A stretch of 64,000 nucleotides of DNA from the NCBI GenBank assembly GCA_016712225.1, contig JADJRL010000003.1, positions 4,725,501 to 4,789,500 of the forward strand, written 5' to 3'. Positions within the stretch are counted from its first letter, which is position 1; the number at the start of each line of letters is the position of its first letter. Below, in pieces: positions 52,430 through 60,975 of this stretch. A model generated the notes under the pieces. That model made no database searches, was not told the DNA's origin, and worked only from the letters and a program-made list of their open reading frames with translations. The DNA comes from Candidatus Defluviibacterium haderslevense (GTDB lineage: Bacteria; Bacteroidota; Bacteroidia; Chitinophagales; Saprospiraceae). Both the position numbers and the translations under genes were made by a program.

Positions 52430-54460
52430 CTAATTGGAAACTTTGACATCAATAATTTTGTCCCCTTGATTAATCGCCATTAACACTTCCATTCCTTTAG
52501 TCATCTTGCCGAAAATGGTATATTTTCCATCAAGATGTGGCGTCGGTGAATAGGTAATAAAAAACTGACTGCATTCCGTATCCGGACCTGCACTTGCCAT
52601 GCCTACTAATCCCTCACCTTGGAAATTAATACTTGAATTTATTTCTGTTCTAATGGTATAATCTAATCCACCATAACCATCACCCCTTGGGCATCCAGCC
52701 TGAATAACAAAATTAGGAACAACTCTATGAATGAACTTATCATTAAAAAAAGATTCTTGAATTAGTGTAATAAAATTAGCCACACTCCCTGACGCTAATT
52801 TGGGGTATAATTCTAAATACAAAGCACCTTTATCCGTTGTTACTATGACATTAATGGTATCTTTTAACTTGATCAATTTTTGCCAATCTATGGGATGATT
52901 ATAAGCCACTTTTTTTGCTTCATATTTGGTATGATTCATTTTGGCAAGAGTGGTTTCAATCTCATTATAAGTCTCAATATCTCTGGGCAATTTCAACACA
53001 TTTTTAGCAATGCCAAACATGGAATCCGGTTTAAAATAATATTTTAATAATCCTGTTTCACTTCTAAATATGGATGCAATTACAGCTAAGCTACCTACAT
53101 TTCCTAAGTTGCATTGCTCATTAAAATATTCACTAACCATTGAATAAATAGGATTTTTGGATCCCTTATAATAAAGTCCAAAGGTTTTATTTTTTAAGAT
53201 GGATTCAATACATTCAGTAACTATTGTTTTAACTACGAATGATGCATTTTTTCCACCTAGTGAAATAATATATGGCAATTCCAAAACTTCATTATGCAGG
53301 GATTTAATGTAGGCTCCCTTTTCATATGGAGATTGTGATTTTTGGATTTGATTTTTGATAGCATTAATTATATCTCGTCTGGTCAATACTTTATATTTTG
53401 GAATATGCACCAGTAATGCCTCATACAACAAAGCCTTCGCTTGCCAGGAGAGCCCTCGCTGTAAAGCCAACGATGTCATTTCATCCTCATTTAATTCCGT
53501 CCCATGATCCACTAAATATTGCGCACCTAACAAAGACACCTGTGCAGATGGATTTTGAACTGCCCTTAAAGCTAAGTGACTTGCGGAGCCTCCTCCAAAA
53601 TGTTGCAACCCACGAATAATATTGGATTGAATTCTCACATCCAATCCACGTGAATACAAATCTTCCAACAAGGTCAATGTTGCAGGACTACCTATTCTGG
53701 ATGTGGCTAGAATTAAACACATTCTAATGTTCACATTTTTTTCATCTATACAAGCAGACTTTAGTACATCAAAATATTTAGCCAGATCGAGATTTTTAAA
53801 TCTTTGAAGGCTATGTGCTGCCATTAATCTAGATGATTCCGGATATTGATTATGTGTAGCTATTTCAATTAATAGTGCCAGACCTTCCGGACAAAACATA
53901 CCTCTCATTCCAAACCTGTATAACGCACACATCTGCCCATATAACAATAAAGTATCTTTTGGGGTATAGCCTTTGATCTTACAAATTAAATTCATCGAAC
54001 TATCCGTACCGGATTTTCCGAGAGCTTCTAGTATCATCGAATTGGTCTTCATAAAAGGACCAGTGGAATCAACTCCAATGAAGGCATTAATGAGATCTCT
54101 TTCAGCATTTTTATGCCCAATTTGTCCAAGACTAAAAACAGCAGCTTGCCGAACCAATTCCTGATCATCATGTAATAATCCGATTAAATGTGGAATTGCT
54201 AAACTATCCTGGAAACTACCCAGGGCCTCTGCTGCTAATTTTCGATACAATGCTTTTTGGTGACTTAAATATGGAATGATTGAATCTGTAAGACGCCGAT
54301 CTTGAGCATTAATGATGGATTGAACTGTGGGATCTGATATGGTATAAAACATGTCACTTTTGTCTTCAACCACCGGAGGAAAGCATGATATGACAAAAAT
54401 CATACTGCTTATCAGAAGCATTACTACCTTCAAATATCGATCAAGTTGTATGTTTTTCAA
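52430..54460 (-). CDS. HEAT-repeat lipoprotein with C-terminal cyclophilin
   Basis: A 676-residue envelope protein. The start (TTG 54460) gives a hydrophobic segment closing in IFVISC, a lipobox (Cys26). Residues about 45-480 are HEAT/PBS-type helical repeats (EALGSFQDSLAIPHLIGLL, AVFSLGQIGHKNAERDLINA). The C-terminal ~160 residues are a cyclophilin-type peptidylprolyl isomerase (FHRV-like FIHRVVPNFVIQAGCPRGDG, GLVGMASAGPDTECSQFFI). The catalytic Arg of the family (HRV) is kept. It would fold or hold proteins at the inner or outer membrane. A nearer ATG (codon 14) is an alternative start. Confidence 0.9.
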   Translation of the reverse strand: MKNIQLDRYLKVVMLLISSMIFVISCFPPVVEDKSDMFYTISDPTVQSIINAQDRRLTDSIIPYLSHQKALYRKLAAEALGSFQDSLAIPHLIGLLHDDQELVRQAAVFSLGQIGHKNAERDLINAFIGVDSTGPFMKTNSMILEALGKSGTDSSMNLICKIKGYTPKDTLLLYGQMCALYRFGMRGMFCPEGLALLIEIATHNQYPESSRLMAAHSLQRFKNLDLAKYFDVLKSACIDEKNVNIRMCLILATSRIGSPATLTLLEDLYSRGLDVRIQSNIIRGLQHFGGGSASHLALRAVQNPSAQVSLLGAQYLVDHGTELNEDEMTSLALQRGLSWQAKALLYEALLVHIPKYKVLTRRDIINAIKNQIQKSQSPYEKGAYIKSLHNEVLELPYIISLGGKNASFVVKTIVTECIESILKNKTFGLYYKGSKNPIYSMVSEYFNEQCNLGNVGSLAVIASIFRSETGLLKYYFKPDSMFGIAKNVLKLPRDIETYNEIETTLAKMNHTKYEAKKVAYNHPIDWQKLIKLKDTINVIVTTDKGALYLELYPKLASGSVANFITLIQESFFNDKFIHRVVPNFVIQAGCPRGDGYGGLDYTIRTEINSSINFQGEGLVGMASAGPDTECSQFFITYSPTPHLDGKYTIFGKMTKGMEVLMAINQGDKIIDVKVSN

Positions 54461-54590
54461 TAAAATTAATTAAATATTAACCTTGAATTGATGACTCACT
54501 GATATACCAAAAGGAGTATCTTCTTAGTGCTATTAGTTTAAACTCCATAAAAAACAGAGATTTAAGAACTTTTATAATTTTCCACTCATC

Positions 54591-54707
54591 AAACTGAAAA
54601 CTTGTACTAATAATACATTCTGATGGTCACTCATTTGATACATTCTGAGTATTGCCAAAATGATAACTTTCAGTTTAATTTAGCATGTTAGATAAGTTTG
54701 TACTAAT
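54591..54707. repeat. Cluster of short direct and inverted repeats
   Basis: Within a 258-base intergenic gap, AAACTGAAA (54591-54599) and TTTCAGTTT (54668-54676) form a perfect inverted repeat. ATACATTCTGA occurs at 54613 and 54638, and TTGTACTAAT at 54602 and 54698. No promoter or terminator is identified with it. Confidence 0.55.
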
Positions 54708-54718
54708 CCTGAAATATC

Positions 54719-55159
54719 CTATTCTTCAACAGGTACCTCTTCAGTTTCTTCATCCTCAAAAGATCCTGAATTCCTATTTTCATTGGTATGAGCCGGAGCT
54801 TCATTTTCTTTTGCTTTAACACTTTTTGTGGTGTGAGGTACCAATAGTAAGCGTTGTTTGTCAATCAACTCTCCAGTAACTGTACAAATTCCGAATGACT
54901 TATTTTTAATCCGCACCAATGCCATCTCCAAACCTTGTAAGTGCTGACGCTGACGTTCAGCCATCTTACTTAAAAATTCAATTTCAGTATGGATAGAACT
55001 ATCATCAAACCAGTCCCCACCTTGTTCATCAGACATGTTTTCCCGCATTTCCATGGTCTGCTGTTCCGTTTCGGCTAACTCTTGTTTAGCAGCTTCAATC
55101 TTGGAATCGATCAATGTCTTGAACTCTGCTAATTCTTCATCTGAATATCTGGTCTTCAT
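54719..55159 (-). CDS. TraR/DksA-family protein lacking the full zinc finger
   Basis: A 146-residue protein (start ATG 55159). Residues 1-80 form the coiled-coil expected in DksA/TraR relatives (SDEELAEFKTLIDSKIEAAK, acidic SDEQGGDWFDD). The finger region is represented by SFGICTVTGELIDKQRLLLV; only one Cys remains of the usual four, a form that I recall in many Bacteroidota. The C-terminus is acidic. Such proteins may act on RNA polymerase, but loss of zinc leaves this unproven. An ATG 21 bases upstream (55180) lies within the -7 box and is rejected. Confidence 0.85.
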   Translation of the reverse strand: MKTRYSDEELAEFKTLIDSKIEAAKQELAETEQQTMEMRENMSDEQGGDWFDDSSIHTEIEFLSKMAERQRQHLQGLEMALVRIKNKSFGICTVTGELIDKQRLLLVPHTTKSVKAKENEAPAHTNENRNSGSFEDEETEEVPVEE

Positions 55160-55177
55160 GTGCTCCGAATTTAACCG

Positions 55178-55185
55178 CAAAATTA
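55178..55185 (-). promoter_or_regulatory. Bacteroidota -7 promoter box
   Basis: On the - strand this is TAATTTTG followed by C, an exact TAnnTTTGC, 18 bases upstream of the ATG at 55159. It overlaps the first codon of the longer reading, supporting the shorter start. Confidence 0.55.
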
Positions 55186-55368
55186 AGTAGTTCTATTCTA
55201 ATTCGCAGAATAATTTATTAAAATATGATAAAAAAAACGAATATTATAATTTAGACTTTGATGATCAGTCAAATTATATATTAAATAATAAGATTATATG
55301 AAACTAAATTGCAGTACTTTATCATCCATACTTTGAATACAATTATTATAAAAAGTCAAATGATATAT

Positions 55369-56301
55369 CTAAAGTCTTAAATGCTCAAACATATCTGATG
55401 TCATTTTCGCTAGATCATATTGTGGTTTCCAATGCCAATCATGTTGAGCGGTATGGTCATCAATAGATTCTGCCCAAGAAGCAGCGATAGCTTGTCTGAA
55501 GTCCGGATTATACATGATTTTAAATTCCGGGAAATGCTTTTTAATCTCTTCATAAATCTCCAAAGGAGTAAAACTCATTCCGACAAGGTTGTAACTAGTC
55601 CTAACTGTCAGTGCATTCGAATCGGCCTCCATTAATGATATGGTAGCCCGAATGGCATCATCCATATAGATCATTGGCAAACGGGTATTTGCTTCCAAAA
55701 AGCAAGAGTAGGTTTCGTTTTTTAAGGCAGCATGAAAGATTTCTACCGCATAATCAGTAGTTCCACCCTCAGGCAATGATTGCCACCCTATTACACCCGG
55801 ATATCTGATTGATCGGACATCTAGTCCATAGCGTGTATAATAATATTCACACCAGTTTTCACCAGCTAATTTACTCATTCCATATACTGTTGATGGAATA
55901 AAACTTGTGAATTGAGGTGTATTGACCTTAGGAGTGGTTGGACCATAAATCGCAATAGAGCTTGGAAAGAACACCCGTTCAATCTTGCATTCTACTGCTA
56001 AATCCAAAACGTTGATCAATCCTTCCATATTTATTTTCCATGTTAGGGAAGGATTTTTTTCTCCACTTGCAGAAAGGATAGCAGCCAGATGATATATTTG
56101 GGTAATCCCATGTTGTATGATTGCGGAGCGGATGGCTTCTTTATCCAAAACATCTATGTGCAAAAACACTCCAATAGGATTCTTGGGTGGACGAATATCT
56201 GAGGTGATTACATTTTTTTGATCGTACTTTAACCGTAATGCTTCTGACAATACCGTCCCAATTTGTCCATTAGATCCTAACACTAATATTTTCGCAGCCA
56301 T
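55369..56301 (-). CDS. NAD-dependent SDR, L-threonine 3-dehydrogenase type
   Basis: A 310-residue extended SDR. Rossmann motif at the start (VLGSNGQIGTVLSEALR), catalytic Ser-Tyr-Lys (SSIAIYGP and YGMSKLAGENWCEYY), then SIRYPGVIGWQSLPEGGTTD and LPMIYMDDAIRATI, which match the SDR-type L-threonine dehydrogenases of Bacteroidota and others rather than sugar epimerases. It would oxidise threonine to 2-amino-3-ketobutyrate, feeding glycine and acetyl-CoA. It is monocistronic, with a long gap to neighbours. No adjacent 2-amino-3-ketobutyrate ligase (kbl) is seen. Confidence 0.88.
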   Translation of the reverse strand: MAAKILVLGSNGQIGTVLSEALRLKYDQKNVITSDIRPPKNPIGVFLHIDVLDKEAIRSAIIQHGITQIYHLAAILSASGEKNPSLTWKINMEGLINVLDLAVECKIERVFFPSSIAIYGPTTPKVNTPQFTSFIPSTVYGMSKLAGENWCEYYYTRYGLDVRSIRYPGVIGWQSLPEGGTTDYAVEIFHAALKNETYSCFLEANTRLPMIYMDDAIRATISLMEADSNALTVRTSYNLVGMSFTPLEIYEEIKKHFPEFKIMYNPDFRQAIAASWAESIDDHTAQHDWHWKPQYDLAKMTSDMFEHLRL

Positions 56302-56621
56302 ATATTTTTTAATATTCGACGCAATATAAGACTTATCACATTTTGATAATGTAAAATTTGTCAGTTAAAATATCAATCCTCAATAGCACAACAACGAACT
56401 TAATCTTATATCCCCATTTTGGACAAAAAGTAAAATACAAGAAATGCCGCTGAACTCCCATAACAAGGCGGTGGGATTGCATATTCTAAGGTAACCGAAT
56501 CTACCTTAAGAGCAAACTATTTAAGCTAACTCCATTAATTTATTCTTTGATCTTGGAAAGAAGATCAAGTTCAGTGGTATCGATCCAATAGGAAAGACCA
56601 GATAAGCCTTAAGGTCGTTAT
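56302..56621. other. Intergenic region with a 9-bp hairpin
   Basis: 320 bases after the coiled-coil gene on the - strand. TTTGATCTT (56546-56554) and AAGATCAAG (56561-56569) form a stem with a 6-base loop and one G-U pair; it is followed on the - strand by GAATAAATTAA rather than a T-run, so at best it is a weak terminator for the gene ending at 56622. A moderately GC-rich patch near 56440-56500 has no visible coding content. Confidence 0.4.
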
Positions 56622-57602
56622 TTATTTGAGCTTAACAGTTGATGTTCCAACTAAGTAACCTTTATTATAAATTTCAATTTGATAAACACCTTTTTGGAAA
56701 GATCCTGGGCTTTCCCATTTTCCACATACTTTTTGTTCATCGTTTTTATAATTGGCAGTAGCTATAGTAGAATACCTAATTTGCTCTCCAGTCGTTTCAT
56801 TATTAAATACACCAGAACCTTGTGATTCGATAGCTTGAGTCTCACCAACCGGATTAATAATTCTGATGTAGAATTTTTCATTTCCGGCATCTGTATTAGG
56901 GTTAATAGTCGTTTTAAAACACACTTCAAGAAAATCTACATCTTTAGCTTTAGATTTACTGGAAGGTTTCTTACCATCACGGTTTTGGTAACCTGCACCA
57001 TCGATTTTTTCAACTTGAATTACTGAAGTTCGGTTAACTTTTTTTGATAAAGCTGCTCTGTCACGGTCTATTTTTTCCTTTTCAGTCAGCAAAGTAGATT
57101 TTGCCTCAGCAAGCTCTCTGTTTTCAGCATTTTTTTGTTCAACCGTTTTGGTGAGGTTTTCTTTTTCTGAAGCTAAAGTGGTATTGCTATTAACCAACTG
57201 TTGGTTGTCTTCTTTGAGCTTATTGATTTCAGTCACATATTCCTGAATCTTACCTTTCATTCCTTCCATTTCCTTTCTAGCCGCACTTAGATTCTTACTA
57301 TCCTTAAGTAACAAGGTTATCTTGTCTTTTTGTAGCCGTAGTTCTTCTTTTTGGGCATCAATGCTCTTGTTTAACTCTTCATTGTCTGTTTTCATGGAGT
57401 TGAGCTCCACAACTGACTCCTGATATTGCTTTTCTAGCTCAGTTTTAGCTTTATCAAGTTCAACAATTTCACTTTCCTTAGATAAATTGTCTGTTTGTAA
57501 ACTTCTATTATTAACAAATTGATACACATTTGCTCCAAATAAAGCCAAAATAGCAACGATTACTGCGGCTTTTAAATTTTGATTTGATCTATTATCTGCC
57601 AT
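56622..57602 (-). CDS. Membrane-anchored coiled-coil protein
   Basis: A 326-residue protein with one N-terminal membrane helix (about 10-28, AAVIVAILALFGANVYQFV), a long charged coiled coil (about 40-190, repeated E/K/L/Q heptads), and a C-terminal globular domain of ~125 residues beginning near VIQVEKIDGAGYQNRDGKK and with beta-strand character (VDFLEVCFKTTINPNTDAGN, KVCGKWESPGSFQKGVYQIE). I do not recognise the globular domain with certainty. The topology (helix, periplasmic rod, end domain) suggests a cell-envelope spacer or scaffold. It is divergent from the exonuclease gene and has no exact promoter box. Confidence 0.75.
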   Translation of the reverse strand: MADNRSNQNLKAAVIVAILALFGANVYQFVNNRSLQTDNLSKESEIVELDKAKTELEKQYQESVVELNSMKTDNEELNKSIDAQKEELRLQKDKITLLLKDSKNLSAARKEMEGMKGKIQEYVTEINKLKEDNQQLVNSNTTLASEKENLTKTVEQKNAENRELAEAKSTLLTEKEKIDRDRAALSKKVNRTSVIQVEKIDGAGYQNRDGKKPSSKSKAKDVDFLEVCFKTTINPNTDAGNEKFYIRIINPVGETQAIESQGSGVFNNETTGEQIRYSTIATANYKNDEQKVCGKWESPGSFQKGVYQIEIYNKGYLVGTSTVKLK

Positions 57603-57673
57603 GTTTAAATTTTTATTAGGTGTAAATTTAAGTTTTTTTTAATATAAAGAGCATAAAACTATTCAAATATCAA

Positions 57674-57681
57674 TAAATTTG
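57674..57681 (+). promoter_or_regulatory. Bacteroidota -7 promoter box
   Basis: TAAATTTG, exact consensus, 28 bases before the ATG at 57709. It overlaps a TTG at 57679 that would extend the frame by ten codons; the overlap argues for the ATG. Confidence 0.55.
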
Positions 57682-57708
57682 TATTTTAACACCCTATTCA
57701 TTCTATTT

Positions 57709-58419
57709 ATGCACCCAAGTCAAATATTGTTTTTGGACATTGAAACCGTCTCCTCGGTGAGCCATTTTAATGAATTAGATCCCCATTGGCAGGGACTCTG
57801 GACCCACAAATCTAAATTTCAGATACAATCCGATCCGGATAAGCCGATTGATGAGATATACCATGATCGGGCAGCTATATTTGCTGAATTTGGCAAAATT
57901 TGTTGTATCAGCGTAGGAGCCATTAAAGACCATCAATTTCGAGTTAAATCCTTTTACGGAACCTCGGAAATAGAGCTGCTAACCGCATTTCTGTCTATGA
58001 TCGAAACTCATTATAATCACGCAGAAAGGGCAGCCTTTTGTGGACACAATATTAAAGAATTTGACATTCCATTTATTTGTCGTCGGGCCGCTATTCTAGG
58101 CCTAGAATTACCAGGTATCCTTAAAATAAACGGTAAAAAACCTTGGGAATTAAGCCACATTATTGATACCCTGGAGTTATGGAAATTTGGGGATTACAAA
58201 CATTATACTTCTCTGGACCTTCTTGCCGCGTGTTTTAACCTGGCCAGTTCCAAGTCAGATATCAGTGGTAAAGATGTAGGTGATGTTTTTTGGGTCGAAC
58301 AAGACCTCCCTCGAATTGCACGATATTGTTCACAGGATGTCATACTAACAGCCCGGGTTTATTACAAGCTCCTGAATCTTGGAGAAATTCCTGATGATAT
58401 GATCCAAATTATAGCTTAA
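57709..58419 (+). CDS. 3'-5' exonuclease (PolB-like, RNase H fold)
   Basis: A 236-residue DnaQ-like exonuclease. Catalytic acids: LFLDIETVS at the N-terminus (Asp-Glu), GHNIKEFDIPFICRRA in the middle (Asp), and YCSQDVILTARVYYKL near the end (Asp). These match the predicted PolB-like 3'-5' exonuclease family (PF10108-type), not proofreading DnaQ. The ATG at 57709 is chosen because the upstream TTG lies in the promoter. It is expected to act on DNA or RNA ends; the partner is unknown. It is monocistronic. Confidence 0.88.
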   Translation: MHPSQILFLDIETVSSVSHFNELDPHWQGLWTHKSKFQIQSDPDKPIDEIYHDRAAIFAEFGKICCISVGAIKDHQFRVKSFYGTSEIELLTAFLSMIETHYNHAERAAFCGHNIKEFDIPFICRRAAILGLELPGILKINGKKPWELSHIIDTLELWKFGDYKHYTSLDLLAACFNLASSKSDISGKDVGDVFWVEQDLPRIARYCSQDVILTARVYYKLLNLGEIPDDMIQIIA

Positions 58420-58565
58420 GTCGATTCTAGAATTAAATCCTATTTTAACAAAAAAAGGACTAGAAATATAATATTATTCATATATTTTAATAATTGTATT
58501 TTAAATATTTATACATATAATAAAATAATATATAATATTCTCAATTGATTCTCATCAATTAGGTG

Positions 58566-58573
58566 TAATTTTG
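58566..58573 (+). promoter_or_regulatory. Bacteroidota -7 promoter box
   Basis: TAATTTTG, exact TAnnTTTG, 41 bases upstream of the ATG at 58614. It would give a leader of about 34 bases for the T9SS cargo gene. Confidence 0.5.
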
Positions 58574-58613
58574 TTGTATATAATATTTCCTAACCTGATT
58601 AAAACTCTAGGTA

Positions 58614-59498
58614 ATGTTTAAAAAACTGATCTTAATTTGTGCTCTTTTCACAGGATTTTATTCCACTACCACTGCCCAAGATTGTATTGGACCTGCTGAT
58701 CACACCCTAACGCTCCTAAACAAAACTAATTTTGGTGGATCTGACTGTCTTTTTACAGTTCGATTTTGTGTAAAAAAATTGACTAAGGATGCCAAGACTA
58801 TAGATTACTATGTAACCCATACTTATGGTACCATGACCAGAACCATAAATGTCTCAAATCTTCAGGTAGGTTCTATCATTTGTGAGAGTTTCACTTTTGT
58901 GGGAGATTGTAATTCCACAGCCTCATTTCTTGCTGAAGGAAAAAAATTGAATAATACCGTTTGTGGTGTCGTTTCAGATTTTATCATTTTACCGATCAGA
59001 CTTGTAAGTTTTAATGCGATAAGTACTAGATCAGGACATTACAATTTGATTTGGCAAACTGCTGTGGAGCAAAATGCATCCCATTTTGTAGTTCAACAAA
59101 GTACAGACAACAGAACTTTTAGAGATATTTCAAAAGTCAGAGCTGTCGGCAATTCGAACTCCCTGAAAGATTATAGTTTCGATATTGAATTAATTCCTTC
59201 TAAAACAAATTATTTCAGACTAAAAATGGTTGATCTGGACGGTCGTTTCACTTATAGCAACATTACCAGTATCAATCAAAATGGGCGCAAACTCACAGTA
59301 TCACCAAATCCCGCATTTGATTTTATTGCAGTTGATCACATCCAAGAAGCCGATTTGAGCAAAATAGAAATAACAACAATACACGGTCAAAAAGTAAGTT
59401 GCCCATTAACTAATCGTCAAATTGATATATCTCAATTAATTCCCGGAGTATATATCCTTAAAATGGAAGATGAAAACGTCAAGTTTATAAAAAATTAA
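58614..59498 (+). CDS. Secreted protein with T9SS type A sorting domain
   Basis: A 294-residue exported protein with a signal peptide (about 1-21, ending TTAQ). Residues 22-125 are a small Cys-containing domain of unknown function (CIGPADHTLTLLNKTNFGGS). Residues about 127-200 hold the LPIRLVSFNAISTRSG and VVQQSTDNRTFRDIS motif typical of the fibronectin-like stretch ahead of T9SS tails, and the last ~75 residues (VSPNPAFDFIAVDH, LIPGVYILKMED) are the type A sorting domain. It resembles the 400-residue protein at 4098 in its last half. It ends with a strong terminator, so it is monocistronic. Confidence 0.86.
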   Translation: MFKKLILICALFTGFYSTTTAQDCIGPADHTLTLLNKTNFGGSDCLFTVRFCVKKLTKDAKTIDYYVTHTYGTMTRTINVSNLQVGSIICESFTFVGDCNSTASFLAEGKKLNNTVCGVVSDFIILPIRLVSFNAISTRSGHYNLIWQTAVEQNASHFVVQQSTDNRTFRDISKVRAVGNSNSLKDYSFDIELIPSKTNYFRLKMVDLDGRFTYSNITSINQNGRKLTVSPNPAFDFIAVDHIQEADLSKIEITTIHGQKVSCPLTNRQIDISQLIPGVYILKMEDENVKFIKN

Positions 59499-59523
59499 TT
59501 TTTAGAATTTAAACATACTAATA

Positions 59524-59554
59524 AAACCGTCTACCAAAAATTGACGGTTTTTTT
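59524..59554 (+). terminator. Rho-independent terminator after the T9SS cargo gene
   Basis: AAACCGTC (59524-59531) and GACGGTTT (59543-59550) form a perfect 8-bp stem with an 11-base loop, followed by a run of T (to 59554). It lies 25 bases after the stop at 59498 and just before the amylase gene. Confidence 0.93.
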
Positions 59555-59585
59555 ATGCACTACTTTTCATATAAAAATTCAGACC

Positions 59586-60953
59586 ATGTCTATAAAATAC
59601 TTTCTTGTTCTTATAAATTTTTTATTTAGTATTTCTATCTATAGTCAGGCAAGCAATGACACCGTTATATTCAAAGTGCCCACATCACTTCCTGGTTCTA
59701 TCATCTATGAAGTAAACGTTCGTCAATACACAACCCAGGGTACATTTGATGCATTTTCAAAACACTTACCAAGACTTAAAGAAATGGGTGTCGACATCAT
59801 TTGGTTGATGCCTATTTTTCCAATCAGTCAAGTTAAGCGCAAGGGAACACTGGGCAGTTATTATGCTGTTTCAGATTATAATAAAATTAATCCTGAATAT
59901 GGCAACAAAGAATCATTTAAAAAATTAGTAGATGAAATTCATAAACTAGGTATGAAAGTCATATTAGATTGGGTTCCAAATCATACCGGATGGGATCATA
60001 CCTGGATTACAAAAAATCCGGAGTGGTACACCCACAACCTAACTGCAGATACCATCATTCACACTGAAAATACAGATTGGTACGATGTTGCAGATTTGAA
60101 TTACGAAAACAAAGAATTAAAGTTTCAAATGATTAGGTCTATGCTGTATTGGCTAGATGGATTTGAGGTTGATGGTTTCAGAATGGACGTAGCCGGCATG
60201 GTGCCTGACGTATTTTGGGCCCAACTCTCAAGAACGTTTAATGCAATGAACAAGAATCCTATCATGCTTGCTGAAGCTGAGGAGCCGGCACACCGCAATA
60301 AAGGGTATTTCCAAATGGATTATGGATGGACATTCCAAGGCCTCATAAGGGATATTTACAGCGGCAAAAAAAATGCTTTAGATTTCCAGAATTATTATAA
60401 TGCCGACAAACAAAAATTCATGAATGGCTGGCATATGTATTTTACCAGCAATCACGATGAAAACAGCTGGGCTGGAACTGAATTTGAAAAATTAGGTTCT
60501 AGCCATCAAATGTTTTCAGTTTTAACCTTCACATTAGATGGCATACCTCTTATCTATTCAGGTCAAGAAGAACCACTTAAAAAGAAATTAGCGTTCTTCG
60601 AAAAAGATAATATTGATTTTGATCAATATGCATATGCGCCATTTTATAAAAATCTATGTACGCTCCGCAAAAACAATAAAGCTCTTTATTCCGGAACATT
60701 TGGAGGTCCTATTGTATGGATCCAAAACGATAAAACGCAACAAATACTTTCATTCAAAAGATCCAAAGACGACAATGAAATTTTAGTGGTCATGAATATG
60801 AGTCCTCAGATTATCGAAACACAATTATCCGATCTATCAACAGGGAAGTATCTGGAATATTTTAGTTCGAAGAAAATAAAAATCAAGAAAAACATCAAAC
60901 TATCATTGCAGCCATGGGCATACCAGGTTTATATTAAGCAAAATGACCATTGA
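59586..60953 (+). CDS. Secreted GH13 alpha-amylase family enzyme
   Basis: A 455-residue glycoside hydrolase (start ATG 59586) with a signal peptide (about 1-21, ending SIYSQ). The GH13 motifs are complete: DWVPNHTG (region I), GFRMDVAG with nucleophile Asp201, LAEAEE with acid/base Glu230, and SNHDENS with stabiliser Asp291. The shape fits alpha-1,4-glucan hydrolysis in the periplasm or outside. No T9SS domain is seen, so it is likely periplasmic. A near-consensus promoter (TACTTTTC, 59561) follows the preceding terminator. An upstream TTG (59541) lies in the terminator stem and is rejected. Confidence 0.94.
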   Translation: MSIKYFLVLINFLFSISIYSQASNDTVIFKVPTSLPGSIIYEVNVRQYTTQGTFDAFSKHLPRLKEMGVDIIWLMPIFPISQVKRKGTLGSYYAVSDYNKINPEYGNKESFKKLVDEIHKLGMKVILDWVPNHTGWDHTWITKNPEWYTHNLTADTIIHTENTDWYDVADLNYENKELKFQMIRSMLYWLDGFEVDGFRMDVAGMVPDVFWAQLSRTFNAMNKNPIMLAEAEEPAHRNKGYFQMDYGWTFQGLIRDIYSGKKNALDFQNYYNADKQKFMNGWHMYFTSNHDENSWAGTEFEKLGSSHQMFSVLTFTLDGIPLIYSGQEEPLKKKLAFFEKDNIDFDQYAYAPFYKNLCTLRKNNKALYSGTFGGPIVWIQNDKTQQILSFKRSKDDNEILVVMNMSPQIIETQLSDLSTGKYLEYFSSKKIKIKKNIKLSLQPWAYQVYIKQNDH

Positions 60954-60975
60954 AGAATTGCAATTCCAGAAATAA

